From contig CAZOOR010000010.1 in NCBI GenBank assembly GCA_964581505.1, forward strand, positions 1 to 46,268: 46,268 nt of DNA, given 5' to 3'. The notes beneath the pieces were generated by a model. It saw only the letters and a program-made list of their open reading frames with translations, did no database searches and was not told where the DNA came from. The first letter of the stretch is position 1. The number at the start of each line of letters is the position of its first letter. The DNA is from CAZOOR01 sp964581505 (GTDB taxonomy: Bacteria; Bacteroidota; Ignavibacteria; Kapaibacteriales; UBA2268). Positions 33,012 to 41,180 of this stretch are shown one piece after another. The position numbers were made by a program, and so were the translations under genes.

Positions 33012-33132
33012 GTTATCAACAAAATATCAACATTTCCCTAACAGGGGCATTTGTTAATTATCTAATATTGTTTTAAGATAATGCAAATTATTCTTATTTT
33101 GTTTTTTTATAATGAACAATAAAGAAATGATT

Positions 33133-34443
33133 ATGAAAAGCGGAATAAAAATTATTATATCCATATTGATTATTGTATTACTTGCCGCATGCGGCGAGAA
33201 AAGCTATATTGACACAGATAATATTAATTCAATTGCCGAATCTTATGTTAAACTTGCATTCTCTCTCGGACAATATGATAAGGATTATGTGGACGGTTAT
33301 TTTGGCAGCAATAGATTGAAAACCGAAGCATTAAAAGACACATTGAATTTGGAACAGATAATAGAATATTCCGATGAACTTTTAAGTTCGCTTGATAATT
33401 TGGATAAAGATAGGCAAACAGATTCTTCTATTGCGATTCGCTCCGATTATCTGAAAGCATTGATTTTGGCAATGAAGACAAGAGCGGAAATCAAAACGGG
33501 AAAGAAAATTACTTTCGATAAAGAATCCGAATTAGTCTATGACGTTGTTACTCCAACCTATTCACTTGATTATTATTCCTCAATATTGAAAACAATAGAT
33601 ACACTTTTGCCGGCAGGCGAGGGCAGTATTAACGAAAGATGGAATGCCTTCCGCAAGAAATTTATTATTCCGAAGGAAAAGTTGGATACTATATTTAAAG
33701 TGGCAATTGCCGAATGCCGTACTCGGACAAAAAAACATATTGCAATGCCCGAAAACGAAAGCTTTAATTTTGAATTGGTTGGAAATAAGCCTTGGGGAGC
33801 ATACAATTGGTTTAAGGGCGGAGGAAAAAGTTTGATACAGATTAATGTCAGTATGCCGATATATATTGATAGAATAATTGATTATGCTTGCCACGAGGGG
33901 TACCCCGGTCATCATGTTTATCATAGTTTGCACGAATCTATTCTTTTTAAAAAGAATGGTTGGGTGGAGCATTCTATGATTGCATTATTCAGCCCTACTG
34001 CCATTCTATCTGAAGGACTGGCAAATTTCGGGATTAATGTGGCATTTACAAAAGAAGAAAAATTGAACTATGAAAAAAACACATTGTGCAAAATTGCCGG
34101 AATTAATCCCGATGGTATTGAGCGTTATTACAAAATACTTGAGCAAAAAAACAAACTTCGCTATGCCGGCATAGAAGCCGCTCGCCGCTATCTTGACGGA
34201 AAAATCACAAAGCAACAGGCGGTAAATTTCCTGATGAAATATCAACTGAGAACACAAGCAGAGGCTGAGAACAGTATTTCTTTCTTTGAGACATATCGCA
34301 GTTATGTCATAAGTTATTCTATCGGTGTAGATATGCTGAAAGAATATTTCTCGGCTATGGAAGCAACTACACCCGAGCAGAAATGGGCATTATATTATAA
34401 ATTGTTGGCTAATCCTATTTTACCGAAAGACATTAGAAAATAG
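33133..34443 (+). CDS. DUF885-type zinc metalloprotease lipoprotein
   Basis: A 436-residue protein anchored as a lipoprotein (hydrophobic stretch then LLAAC). The metal-binding motif is H254-E255-G-Y-P-G-H260, the HExxxGH-like form of the DUF885 family, with a likely third ligand Glu294 in LSEGLANF 34 residues later. The surrounding YHSLHES...GWVEHSMIALF also matches this family of peptidase-like proteins. It probably acts on peptides in the periplasm or at the surface. The start at 33133 gives a short lipoprotein n-region; ATGs at 33112 and 33127 are in frame. It is followed 2 bp later by a membrane-protein gene. Confidence 0.82.
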   Translation: MKSGIKIIISILIIVLLAACGEKSYIDTDNINSIAESYVKLAFSLGQYDKDYVDGYFGSNRLKTEALKDTLNLEQIIEYSDELLSSLDNLDKDRQTDSSIAIRSDYLKALILAMKTRAEIKTGKKITFDKESELVYDVVTPTYSLDYYSSILKTIDTLLPAGEGSINERWNAFRKKFIIPKEKLDTIFKVAIAECRTRTKKHIAMPENESFNFELVGNKPWGAYNWFKGGGKSLIQINVSMPIYIDRIIDYACHEGYPGHHVYHSLHESILFKKNGWVEHSMIALFSPTAILSEGLANFGINVAFTKEEKLNYEKNTLCKIAGINPDGIERYYKILEQKNKLRYAGIEAARRYLDGKITKQQAVNFLMKYQLRTQAEAENSISFFETYRSYVISYSIGVDMLKEYFSAMEATTPEQKWALYYKLLANPILPKDIRK

Positions 34444-34445
34444 CT

Positions 34446-34847
34446 ATGAAAATTCCGACCGGTATAATCATTCTTTGGACGGCAAGAGCAATCTCTGCTA
34501 TTCTCAGTATCTTGATGATAATGAAAATGTTCGGTAACGGTTTCCCCGATTTTTCGCTTATGTCGCCGCGAAAAACCATATTATTCATTTGCTTTTTCGG
34601 AATTTTAGTCGGACTCAATTTGCTGTGGAAACTGCCGAGAGCGGCGGCTTGGACAATTGCCGGCAGTTCTGCCGCATTCTGGTTGATTGAAGTAATATAT
34701 ACAGGTAAGTTTTGGCTTCACTGGTTCTTCCTGCTCTATCCCCTTATTGCAGTTATGATTTTTTTATCTTTCAAATATCCCGAGTACGAGATTGAGAAAT
34801 TTGCAAGAAAGAAAAAGTCAGTCCGAAGACGCACTAAACGGAAATAG
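34446..34847 (+). CDS. Small multi-pass membrane protein, function unknown
   Basis: A 133-residue protein with four hydrophobic segments (about 5-25, 43-62, 68-88, 93-112) and a strongly basic tail (ARKKKSVRRRTKRK) expected to stay in the cytoplasm. No family was recognised. It starts 2 bp after the stop of the DUF885-type lipoprotein, so it is co-transcribed and probably translationally coupled. Its last 14 bases overlap the end of the convergent CPBP protease gene. Confidence 0.65.
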   Translation: MKIPTGIIILWTARAISAILSILMIMKMFGNGFPDFSLMSPRKTILFICFFGILVGLNLLWKLPRAAAWTIAGSSAAFWLIEVIYTGKFWLHWFFLLYPLIAVMIFLSFKYPEYEIEKFARKKKSVRRRTKRK

Positions 34848-35454
34848 GTATTATTATAAAAATTGCAATGTCCCAAACTGCATGAGAAATGATTACAGGC
34901 ACTAATGATTTATAACGTATATACATAAGACCCCAAAATAGCCCGCAAATCAGAGCCGCCATCACTAAAATAAAATTAAAAGACCATATATGAACCAATG
35001 TATATACTGCTGTTGCAATGATTAAGCCCTTTGCTTCGCCGTATTTCTCCTTTAGCCTATGCTGTGCAAAGCCACGCCAGAAAATTTCTTCAGCCGGACC
35101 AACGATAAATAACAAAGAAAATGCGATTAAGAACTTGTTTGCTTGTCCTTTGATTGCATAAATACTATTTATTTGTTCTTCTGAAAAATCAAAGAGCAGA
35201 CTTGATAAATAATTCCCGATATAAAAAATGGCGTACAAGACTGCGGCACCTGCTAAGCCGATTAAAATATATTTATGTTCATATTTGAAAATAGTCGGCA
35301 GGCTGGCTCTACCGATTATTAATGAATATACGATAAGAATTGAAGCCGCCGGCAACATAATGAACCAAAAATTAACGCTGTCTTTGGTCCAAGGTGAAAA
35401 CATAATGAACCAAAAGACAGCGGCAATAGTAAATCCATATAATACCTGCCTCAT
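34834..35454 (-). CDS. CPBP-family intramembrane metalloprotease (Abi/Rce1-like)
   Basis: A 206-residue polytopic protein with the three CPBP motifs: E122-E123-x3-R127 (EEIFWRG), His155 in VHIW, and His191 in SHAVWD. The family includes CAAX prenyl proteases and bacteriocin self-immunity proteins; here there is no bacteriocin locus, so a role in membrane protein processing is more likely. Its ATG overlaps the menA stop by 4 nt (ATGA), making it the second gene of a menA operon. Convergent 14-nt overlap with the gene ending at 34847. Confidence 0.88.
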   Translation of the reverse strand: MRQVLYGFTIAAVFWFIMFSPWTKDSVNFWFIMLPAASILIVYSLIIGRASLPTIFKYEHKYILIGLAGAAVLYAIFYIGNYLSSLLFDFSEEQINSIYAIKGQANKFLIAFSLLFIVGPAEEIFWRGFAQHRLKEKYGEAKGLIIATAVYTLVHIWSFNFILVMAALICGLFWGLMYIRYKSLVPVIISHAVWDIAIFIIIPISV

Positions 35455-36380
35455 AAAAAGACGTTGAGCAAGATACCAATGATAAACAATAACCCGAACT
35501 GCATATGCAATTGTGCAGTCTGCACGTCAAGCATCGCAATTTCCTTAGGATTTTCGAGACTTGCTTTTGAAAATTGTTTGATATTCTTAACTGCGGCGGG
35601 CAAACTTAATACTACAAGTAAAACATACCAACCGACAACGCCTGTTAGAACTAATAACACTGTCGCCAAATATGCCCCGATAACAAGAAAGTAGTATTCA
35701 AATTTTGCACCCTTAATACCAATAATACTTGCAAAGGTTCTTATGTGTGCTTCTCTATCGAACTTCATATCACGAGTATTATTGGCATGCAAAATACCGA
35801 CAACCAAAAATCCAATTGGGAACGAAAGCCAAATTATATTCCAATCCATATTTCCCGTCAGCGCAAAATACGAACCGAGTACCAGCAGAGGACCGAAAGC
35901 AAGAAAAATCAAAACATCACCGAGAGCAATATACTTGAATTGAAAAGGTTTAACCGTATAGAAAATTCCGGCGATTAAGCCGAACAAACCGAGATAAAGT
36001 ATATCCGTACCCCTTACCCAGACCAAAATCAAACCAAGCAAAAACCCCACTACAAAAGTAAGAATCCCGGCATTCAATATTTGCTTTGGCGATAACATTT
36101 CATCAACTAAAATTCTGCTGCCGCCAAGTGTTTCCTTGCGGTCAATATCGTTTTTATAATCGAAATACTCTGAAATCAAATTGCCACCCGTATGGAATAA
36201 TATAGCGGCAAAAATCAAAACAGGCAACAAATACCATGCGATATGTCCCGGGAAATAGAGCATTGCCCCAACTGCACCAAGCAGAACGGGAATAATTGAT
36301 GCTGAAAATGCGAAAGGTCTTATAGCCTGCACCCATAAACTCATTTTACTTCTTGGTGTTGAAACTATGTTACTTGTCAT
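35451..36380 (-). CDS. menA: 1,4-dihydroxy-2-naphthoate prenyltransferase (UbiA family)
   Basis: A 309-residue membrane enzyme attaching a polyprenyl chain to an aromatic acceptor. Two Asp-rich Mg2+-diphosphate motifs are seen: EYFDYKNDID (Asp74, Asp78) and NTRDMKFDRE (Asp204, Asp208), with about nine hydrophobic helices. The overall pattern (GGNLISEYFDY, HANNTRDM) fits MenA, which makes demethylmenaquinone, better than UbiA or heme O synthase. The start is ATG 36380, set by GGAG 9 nt upstream; an in-frame TTG at 36395 sits within that ribosome-binding site. Coupled to the CPBP gene downstream. It fits the nuoD and dxs genes nearby: menaquinone-based respiration. Confidence 0.88.
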   Translation of the reverse strand: MTSNIVSTPRSKMSLWVQAIRPFAFSASIIPVLLGAVGAMLYFPGHIAWYLLPVLIFAAILFHTGGNLISEYFDYKNDIDRKETLGGSRILVDEMLSPKQILNAGILTFVVGFLLGLILVWVRGTDILYLGLFGLIAGIFYTVKPFQFKYIALGDVLIFLAFGPLLVLGSYFALTGNMDWNIIWLSFPIGFLVVGILHANNTRDMKFDREAHIRTFASIIGIKGAKFEYYFLVIGAYLATVLLVLTGVVGWYVLLVVLSLPAAVKNIKQFSKASLENPKEIAMLDVQTAQLHMQFGLLFIIGILLNVFL

Positions 36381-36511
36381 TTTAAATAACTCCAATAATT
36401 TAATATCATATAAATAATAAAAACCAAATTTAAGAAATATTAGTTTTACTTAAAAATTGATTTTTAAATATTAAGTTCATTAGTTAATTTGTTTTTTTAT
36501 ACTTAGCAATA

Positions 36512-37120
36512 ATGGGTATTAAATTGAGAAAAATACTTTTAAATTTTGTACTGGCACTATTACTCATTGCCTCCACGGAAAATGCAACGAGTAAGGAGAA
36601 TTATAATTCAAAAAACCAATGGCCCAAAAATCGAATCGGCTTGTCTGCTTCTACATTTACAGGTTTCGGACTGACATATTACAGGCATTTCGGAGAAGAC
36701 TTTGTCGGAAAAATTAATTTATATGCTTTTGGTGAATCAAGGAGAGACGGTTCGTATTCAAAAGATTTTTTTAGTACGATTGGTACCGAACTCCAATATA
36801 ACATGCACAAAACCAAATACACACGTTTACATATTTTTACTGCATTAAGCCTGTGGTATGACGAAAGAGAGTATAGCTATGAAAGAGAAAATCGACAAAA
36901 AATTACTTCGATAACAATAAGAAGAACTTATGTAACTGGCTTTGGGTTTGGTTTTGAGTTCCTTGCTTGGGGAATTATTTCTTTTAATATTGAGACAGGA
37001 CTGATGGGTAGATTTGGCGTTAAAACATATAAAAATAACGACCTCGACCCGAAGAATAAGACCACATATCCTCAGAGTTACGGATTTGGTATCGGTGGCG
37101 GTATTTCTTATGCTTTCTGA
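36512..37120 (+). CDS. Probable outer-membrane beta-barrel protein
   Basis: A 202-residue protein with a signal peptide (about 1-27) and alternating strands with aromatic girdles (IGLSASTFTGFGLTYYRHF, VGKINLYAFG, FGFGFEFLAWGIISFNIE). It ends in Phe (GGGISYAF), the C-terminal signature recognised by the BAM machinery. Size suggests an eight-stranded barrel. No further family was recognised. Divergent from menA and 85 bp upstream of nuoD. Confidence 0.65.
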   Translation: MGIKLRKILLNFVLALLLIASTENATSKENYNSKNQWPKNRIGLSASTFTGFGLTYYRHFGEDFVGKINLYAFGESRRDGSYSKDFFSTIGTELQYNMHKTKYTRLHIFTALSLWYDEREYSYERENRQKITSITIRRTYVTGFGFGFEFLAWGIISFNIETGLMGRFGVKTYKNNDLDPKNKTTYPQSYGFGIGGGISYAF

Positions 37121-37126
37121 TTTTCG

Positions 37127-37160
37127 TTTCGGTTAATTTGCTTAAACATAAATAAGTTTG
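37127..37160 (+). promoter_or_regulatory. Possible nuoD promoter
   Basis: TAAGTTTG (37153-37160) is an exact TANNTTTG box; TTTC (37127-37130) is a weak -33 at 22 bp. It lies 46 bp before the nuoD ATG, so nuoD can be transcribed alone. Confidence 0.35.
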
Positions 37161-37205
37161 TATTTTTAAATTTTACAAAAAGAACAAAATCCAATTGGTG
37201 TAAAT

Positions 37206-38486
37206 ATGGCGTTCAATATAAAAACAGTCTCGGAAGCCGAGCATATATACAAAATAAGACAGAATAAAATCATTAAAGAGTTAAATGACAAAGATGTCAG
37301 TTTGCTATTTGACGACCCGCTCGAAAATGACTTGGTGCTAAATATGGGACCACAGCATCCAGCTACACACGGCGTATTGCGTGTGCTGTTGCGTCTTGAC
37401 GGCGAAACTATTGCAAAATGTGTTCCCGAACTCGGATATCTGCATAGAGGATACGAAAAAATTGCCGAGAATATGACCTATCATGATTTTATCCCATATT
37501 CGGACAGGCTGGATTATTTATCACCATTGGGTAATAACGTCGCTCTGGCACTTGCTATAGACAATGCTTTGGGTATCGAAGCACCACCGAGAGCGCAATG
37601 GATTAGGACATTGGTTACCGAACTTGCCCGAATTTCATCACATCTAATGGCAATGGGTTCCACTGCTATGGATATTGGTGCTTTGACATTATTCCTATGG
37701 ACATTTGTAGAAAGAGAAAAACTATACGATATTTTCGAGAACTTTACCGGCGCCAGATTTACTACCAGTTATTCCCGTATAGGCGGGGTTGCCAATGATA
37801 TTGATGAGCAAACATTCAAGATGTTGAAAGACTGGGCTGATAACTTCTTGGGCGAACTGGAAAAAATGGGTAAACTAGCCCACAGGAATAGAATTTTTAT
37901 TGACAGAATGGCGGGTATTGGAGTTATTGATACCGATAAATGTATTAAACTCGGCTTAACCGGTCCGATACTTCGTGCTACCGGTATGCCTAAGGATTTA
38001 AGAAAGGATAATCCCTATTTAATTTATAACGAGCTGGACTTCGATGTTGTTACCTATAATGATGGTGATGTATGGTCTCGATATATGGTTCGTGTTGATG
38101 AGATGAAAGAAAGTCTCAAGATGGTTTATCAAATTATGGAAAAAATGCCTGATGGGGACATTAAACTAAAAAATTCAAAAACCACGCTTCCGCATAAGAA
38201 AGATGTTTATACCAAGATGGAAGAATTAATCACAGATTTTATGCTGATTAATTTCGGTGCGGCACCCGAACCCGGCGAGACATACACAGCAGTTGAAGCC
38301 ACAAAAGGCGAACTCGGCTTCTTCATTGTTTCGGATGGGACAGGACAGCCTTGGCGAATGAAGATACGCTCGCCTTCGACATCTAATTTGCAAGGTCTTT
38401 CGTTTATGGCGGAAGGTTCTATGATTGCCGATATAGTTGCAATTATCGGAACAATAGACCCGATTATGGGCGAGGCGGATAAATAA
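37206..38486 (+). CDS. nuoD: NADH-quinone oxidoreductase subunit D
   Basis: A 426-residue complex I subunit (49-kDa homologue) that forms the quinone-binding cavity with NuoB. The signature MGPQHPATHGVLR begins at about residue 47 with the quinone-site His in HPATHG; ELGYLHRGYEK, the DRLDYLSPL segment with the quinone-site Tyr, and the C-terminal IIGTIDPIMGEADK (family form GSIDPVFGEVDR) are present. It is full length. None of nuoA-C or nuoE-N is adjacent and a terminator follows immediately, so it is a solitary nuoD. Confidence 0.95.
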   Translation: MAFNIKTVSEAEHIYKIRQNKIIKELNDKDVSLLFDDPLENDLVLNMGPQHPATHGVLRVLLRLDGETIAKCVPELGYLHRGYEKIAENMTYHDFIPYSDRLDYLSPLGNNVALALAIDNALGIEAPPRAQWIRTLVTELARISSHLMAMGSTAMDIGALTLFLWTFVEREKLYDIFENFTGARFTTSYSRIGGVANDIDEQTFKMLKDWADNFLGELEKMGKLAHRNRIFIDRMAGIGVIDTDKCIKLGLTGPILRATGMPKDLRKDNPYLIYNELDFDVVTYNDGDVWSRYMVRVDEMKESLKMVYQIMEKMPDGDIKLKNSKTTLPHKKDVYTKMEELITDFMLINFGAAPEPGETYTAVEATKGELGFFIVSDGTGQPWRMKIRSPSTSNLQGLSFMAEGSMIADIVAIIGTIDPIMGEADK

Positions 38487-38506
38487 TATTTTACGAACAA
38501 GATATA

Positions 38507-38538
38507 AAGGGCATTCATATCGAATGTCCTTATTTTTT
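38507..38538 (+). terminator. nuoD terminator abutting the trmH start
   Basis: AAGGGCATTC (38507-38516) pairs with GAATGTCCTT (38522-38531) with one G-U pair, followed by TATTTTTT. The trmH ATG (38539) follows the T-run directly. Confidence 0.8.
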
Positions 38539-39144
38539 ATGAAAAGATTTGTACCTGAATTTAGAACCGAAAGACGCAAGGAGAAACTTAGAAACGTCCT
38601 CGAAAAGCGTCAGCCGGAAATTACAATTGTGCTGGAAAATGTACACGACCCGCATAATGTTTCCGCAGTAATTCGCAGCTGCGATGCAGTCGGTCTATTA
38701 GATGTAAATTTCATTTATTATGGCGGACAGGAATTTCCTAAACTAGCAGAAAAAAGTTCTGCTTCTGCACGCAAATGGATTAATGTTAAAAAATTCGATA
38801 CAATAGAGGAATGCTATAATAAATTAAGAGCTGAAAAAAAGAAAATATATACTACAAATATGGCGATTGATTCGGTATCTTTATACGATTTGGATTTGAC
38901 ACAACCCATAGCACTTGTTTTCGGCAATGAGCATAAGGGCGTAAGCCCCGAAGCAACCGAAGCGGCAGACGGCAACTTTCTTATCCCACAGACCGGCGTA
39001 ATACAGAGTTTGAATATCTCAGTAGCGGCGGCAGTTACGCTATTCGAAGCGTATAGACAAAGAGAAAGAGCCGGTTTATATCAAAATAGACAGCTCGAAG
39101 ACGCAGAATTTGACAGAATCCTAAAAGAATGGCTGAGTAAATAA
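38539..39144 (+). CDS. trmH: tRNA (guanosine-2'-O)-methyltransferase TrmH (SpoU family)
   Basis: A 201-residue knotted (SPOUT) SAM-dependent methyltransferase. Motif 1 is HDPHNVSAVIRSCDA (Asn40, Arg46), motif 2 is LVFGNEHKGVS, and motif 3 is SLNISVAAAVTLFEAYRQR. The N-terminal EKLRNVLEKRQPEITIVLEN is characteristic of TrmH, which methylates the ribose of G18 in tRNA, rather than RlmB. The ATG at 38539 is preferred over 38524 because the latter lies inside the terminator stem. The position right behind a terminator implies readthrough or a promoter inside nuoD. Confidence 0.9.
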   Translation: MKRFVPEFRTERRKEKLRNVLEKRQPEITIVLENVHDPHNVSAVIRSCDAVGLLDVNFIYYGGQEFPKLAEKSSASARKWINVKKFDTIEECYNKLRAEKKKIYTTNMAIDSVSLYDLDLTQPIALVFGNEHKGVSPEATEAADGNFLIPQTGVIQSLNISVAAAVTLFEAYRQRERAGLYQNRQLEDAEFDRILKEWLSK

Positions 39145-39155
39145 ATAAAATTTAA

Positions 39156-39187
39156 TTTGGCTATCTCCCAAAAAACCAATATCTTTG
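39156..39187 (+). promoter_or_regulatory. Promoter of the rplM ribosomal operon
   Basis: TTTG (39156-39159), a 20-bp spacer, TATCTTTG (39180-39187): an exact TTTG-N20-TANNTTTG. Transcription would start near 39194, about 36 nt before the rplM GTG. Confidence 0.75.
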
Positions 39188-39229
39188 TATTCTTTGTTAA
39201 TGTAAAACAGTAAAAATCAGGAGTTTAAG

Positions 39230-39682
39230 GTGAATTTGACCTCCAAAATCACAAAATCGTTGCGTAAAGAAGACGCACAGAGCGATTGGTGGATAGTAGA
39301 TGCCGAAGGCAAAACGCTTGGGCGCTTAGCCACACAGGTAGCCGGATTAATACGCGGCAAACACAAACCGACATTTACGCCACACGTTGACGGCGGCGAT
39401 TTTGTCATAATATTAAATGCAGAAAAAATTCAGCTTCACAGCAGAAGAGCCGAGAAAAAAGAATATTTCCATCATACCGGCTATCCGGGTGGTGGGAAAA
39501 TGGAATCTTTCAAATCGGTCATCAACGAAAAGCCGGAATTTGCAATCAGGCATGCAGTGAGGGGAATGCTTCCCAAAACAAAACTTGGGAACAAAATGAT
39601 TAACAAACTGAAGGTATATCGTGGCACGGAACATCCGCATGCCGCCCAGATGCCAAAAGTTTTTGAATTGAATTACAAATAA
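39230..39682 (+). CDS. rplM: Large-subunit ribosomal protein L13 (uL13)
   Basis: A 150-residue protein that binds 23S rRNA early in 50S assembly. Family segments are present: WWIVDAEGKTLGRLATQVA, GKHKPTFTPHVDGGDFVII, FHHTGYPGG, and AVRGMLPKTKLGNKMINKLKVYRGTEHPH. The start is GTG at 39230, supported by AGGAG (39219-39223) with a 6-nt spacer; no ATG lies close enough in frame. First gene of rplM-rpsI, with rpsB-tsf behind. Confidence 0.98.
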   Translation: MNLTSKITKSLRKEDAQSDWWIVDAEGKTLGRLATQVAGLIRGKHKPTFTPHVDGGDFVIILNAEKIQLHSRRAEKKEYFHHTGYPGGGKMESFKSVINEKPEFAIRHAVRGMLPKTKLGNKMINKLKVYRGTEHPHAAQMPKVFELNYK

Positions 39683-39709
39683 ATTTAAAAATAAATTACG
39701 GAGATTTGA

Positions 39710-40096
39710 ATGAAAGCAACCTGGGCTACGGGACGAAGGAAAACCGCAGTGGCACAAGTTCGCATTCTTCCGGGAAACGGTAAAGTCAGCATCAATGGTT
39801 CTGACATCAACGAATATTTTCCGGTTGAATTATATCGCATCAATGCACTGAAACCACTATCCGTTACAAAGAACGAAAGCAAGTACGATTGCTTGATTAG
39901 GGTTAAAGGCGGTGGCAAAAGCGGTCAGACAGGTGCTGTGCAGTTAGCAATTGCAAGAGCTATCGGGAAAATTGACGAAGAATTTCACAACGCTCTTCGC
40001 GATGCCGGTTTGCTGACACGCGACCCCAGAATGGTCGAACGTAAAAAATACGGTCAGAAGAAAGCGCGTAAACGTTTCCAGTTCTCGAAACGTTAA
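39710..40096 (+). CDS. rpsI: Small-subunit ribosomal protein S9 (uS9)
   Basis: A 128-residue protein whose basic C-terminal tail (KYGQKKARKRFQFSKR) reaches toward the P-site tRNA; the terminal Lys-Arg is conserved. The N-terminus reads ATGRRKTAVAQVRI and the core GGGKSGQTGAVQLAIARAI. It starts 27 bp after rplM, with CGGAG upstream of the ATG. rplM-rpsI is the near-universal order. Confidence 0.98.
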   Translation: MKATWATGRRKTAVAQVRILPGNGKVSINGSDINEYFPVELYRINALKPLSVTKNESKYDCLIRVKGGGKSGQTGAVQLAIARAIGKIDEEFHNALRDAGLLTRDPRMVERKKYGQKKARKRFQFSKR

Positions 40097-40113
40097 TAGT
40101 TTTTTTAGAAGCA

Positions 40114-40166
40114 TGTTGTCGGATTGCCTGTGTGTGGGAAACTGAGCAGGCAAGATGATGACAACA
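40114..40166 (+). promoter_or_regulatory. Nested stem-loop in the rpsB leader
   Basis: Outer stem TGTTGTC (40114-40120) / GACAACA (40160-40166) and inner stem TTGCCTG (40124-40130) / CAGGCAA (40147-40153), both 7 perfect pairs, with an asymmetric internal loop (GGA / GATGAT) and a 16-nt apical loop. No T-run follows, so it is not a terminator. Its place, 35 bp before rpsB, suits autoregulation by S2, known in principle from E. coli rpsB-tsf; this particular structure is an inference. Confidence 0.6.
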
Positions 40167-40200
40167 GAAGTTTAACACAATTTATTACATAGGAGATTTT

Positions 40201-41151
40201 ATGGCTCACGCTATCCAAATCGAGCAATTGCTCGAATCCGGTGCTCATTTCGGGCATCTTACTCGCAGATGGAATCCCAAAATGGCAAAGTTTATCTTTA
40301 CCGAAAAGAACGGGATTCACTTTATAGACCTTAGAAAAACTCAAATCCTTATTGATATTGCTAATGAAGCTATTCATCGTATTGCTTCATCAGGCAGAGG
40401 TATCCTCTTTGTAGGAACCAAAGGACAGATTAAGGATATTATCGAAGAACAAGCAAAAAAATGCAATCAGCCTTATGTTTGCGAACGTTGGCTGGGCGGT
40501 ATGCTCACTAACTTTGCCACTATCAGAAAATCAATCAAAAGATTGAATGCAATTGACAAAATGGAAGTGGACGGTACTTTTGAAAAAATTACTAAGAAAG
40601 AGCGTTTGTTGCTTACACGCGAGAAAGACAGACTTCGCAAGGTATTTGGCGGTATTGAAGATATGACAAGACTTCCTGGGGCGCTTTTTATCGTTGATAT
40701 TAAGAAAGAACATATTGCTGTTAAGGAAGCTAAAATTCTCGGTATTCCCGTTATTGCACTTATTGATACTAATGTTGACCCCGAAGAGGTTGATATTCCC
40801 ATACCGGCTAATGATGATTCTTCAAAGACTGTTGAACTTATTGCAGGTTTATTTGCAAAGACAATTGAGGAAGGCGCCGCTATTGCAAAAACTCATGCCG
40901 CAGACCGTAGAAAAGAAGCTCCGGCAGATGCAGGCGATGTTCAGGGCGATGCCGCTGTTGTTAAGAGAAAACTGAGAAAAAGAAAAACAAGAAAGCCGGC
41001 TGAACGCAATGATGAAGTGAAAACAGATGCAAAAGAAGAGAAAAAAGAAGAAGTAAAAGCCGAAGCAAATGAAGAAGTGAAACAGGAAGCGCAGCCCGAA
41101 GTAAAAGCTGATACGGAAAAAACCGAAAACACAGAAGAAAAAGAAAATTAA
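40201..41151 (+). CDS. rpsB: Small-subunit ribosomal protein S2 (uS2) with charged C-terminal extension
   Basis: A 316-residue protein, about 60-70 residues longer than usual. The S2 fold is complete to about residue 240: LLESGAHFGHLTRRWNPKM, GRGILFVGTKGQIKDIIEEQA, ERWLGGMLTNFATIRKSI, LPGALFIVDIKKEHIAVKEA, and IPVIALIDTNVDPEEVDIPIPANDDS. After it comes a basic patch (VKRKLRKRKTRK) and a Glu/Lys/Ala-rich low-complexity tail to the end. AGGAG lies just before the ATG. Followed by tsf after 29 bp, the conserved pairing. Confidence 0.98.
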   Translation: MAHAIQIEQLLESGAHFGHLTRRWNPKMAKFIFTEKNGIHFIDLRKTQILIDIANEAIHRIASSGRGILFVGTKGQIKDIIEEQAKKCNQPYVCERWLGGMLTNFATIRKSIKRLNAIDKMEVDGTFEKITKKERLLLTREKDRLRKVFGGIEDMTRLPGALFIVDIKKEHIAVKEAKILGIPVIALIDTNVDPEEVDIPIPANDDSSKTVELIAGLFAKTIEEGAAIAKTHAADRRKEAPADAGDVQGDAAVVKRKLRKRKTRKPAERNDEVKTDAKEEKKEEVKAEANEEVKQEAQPEVKADTEKTENTEEKEN

Positions 41152-41180
41152 TTTTAAAATAATAAATTGTAGAGATTTTT

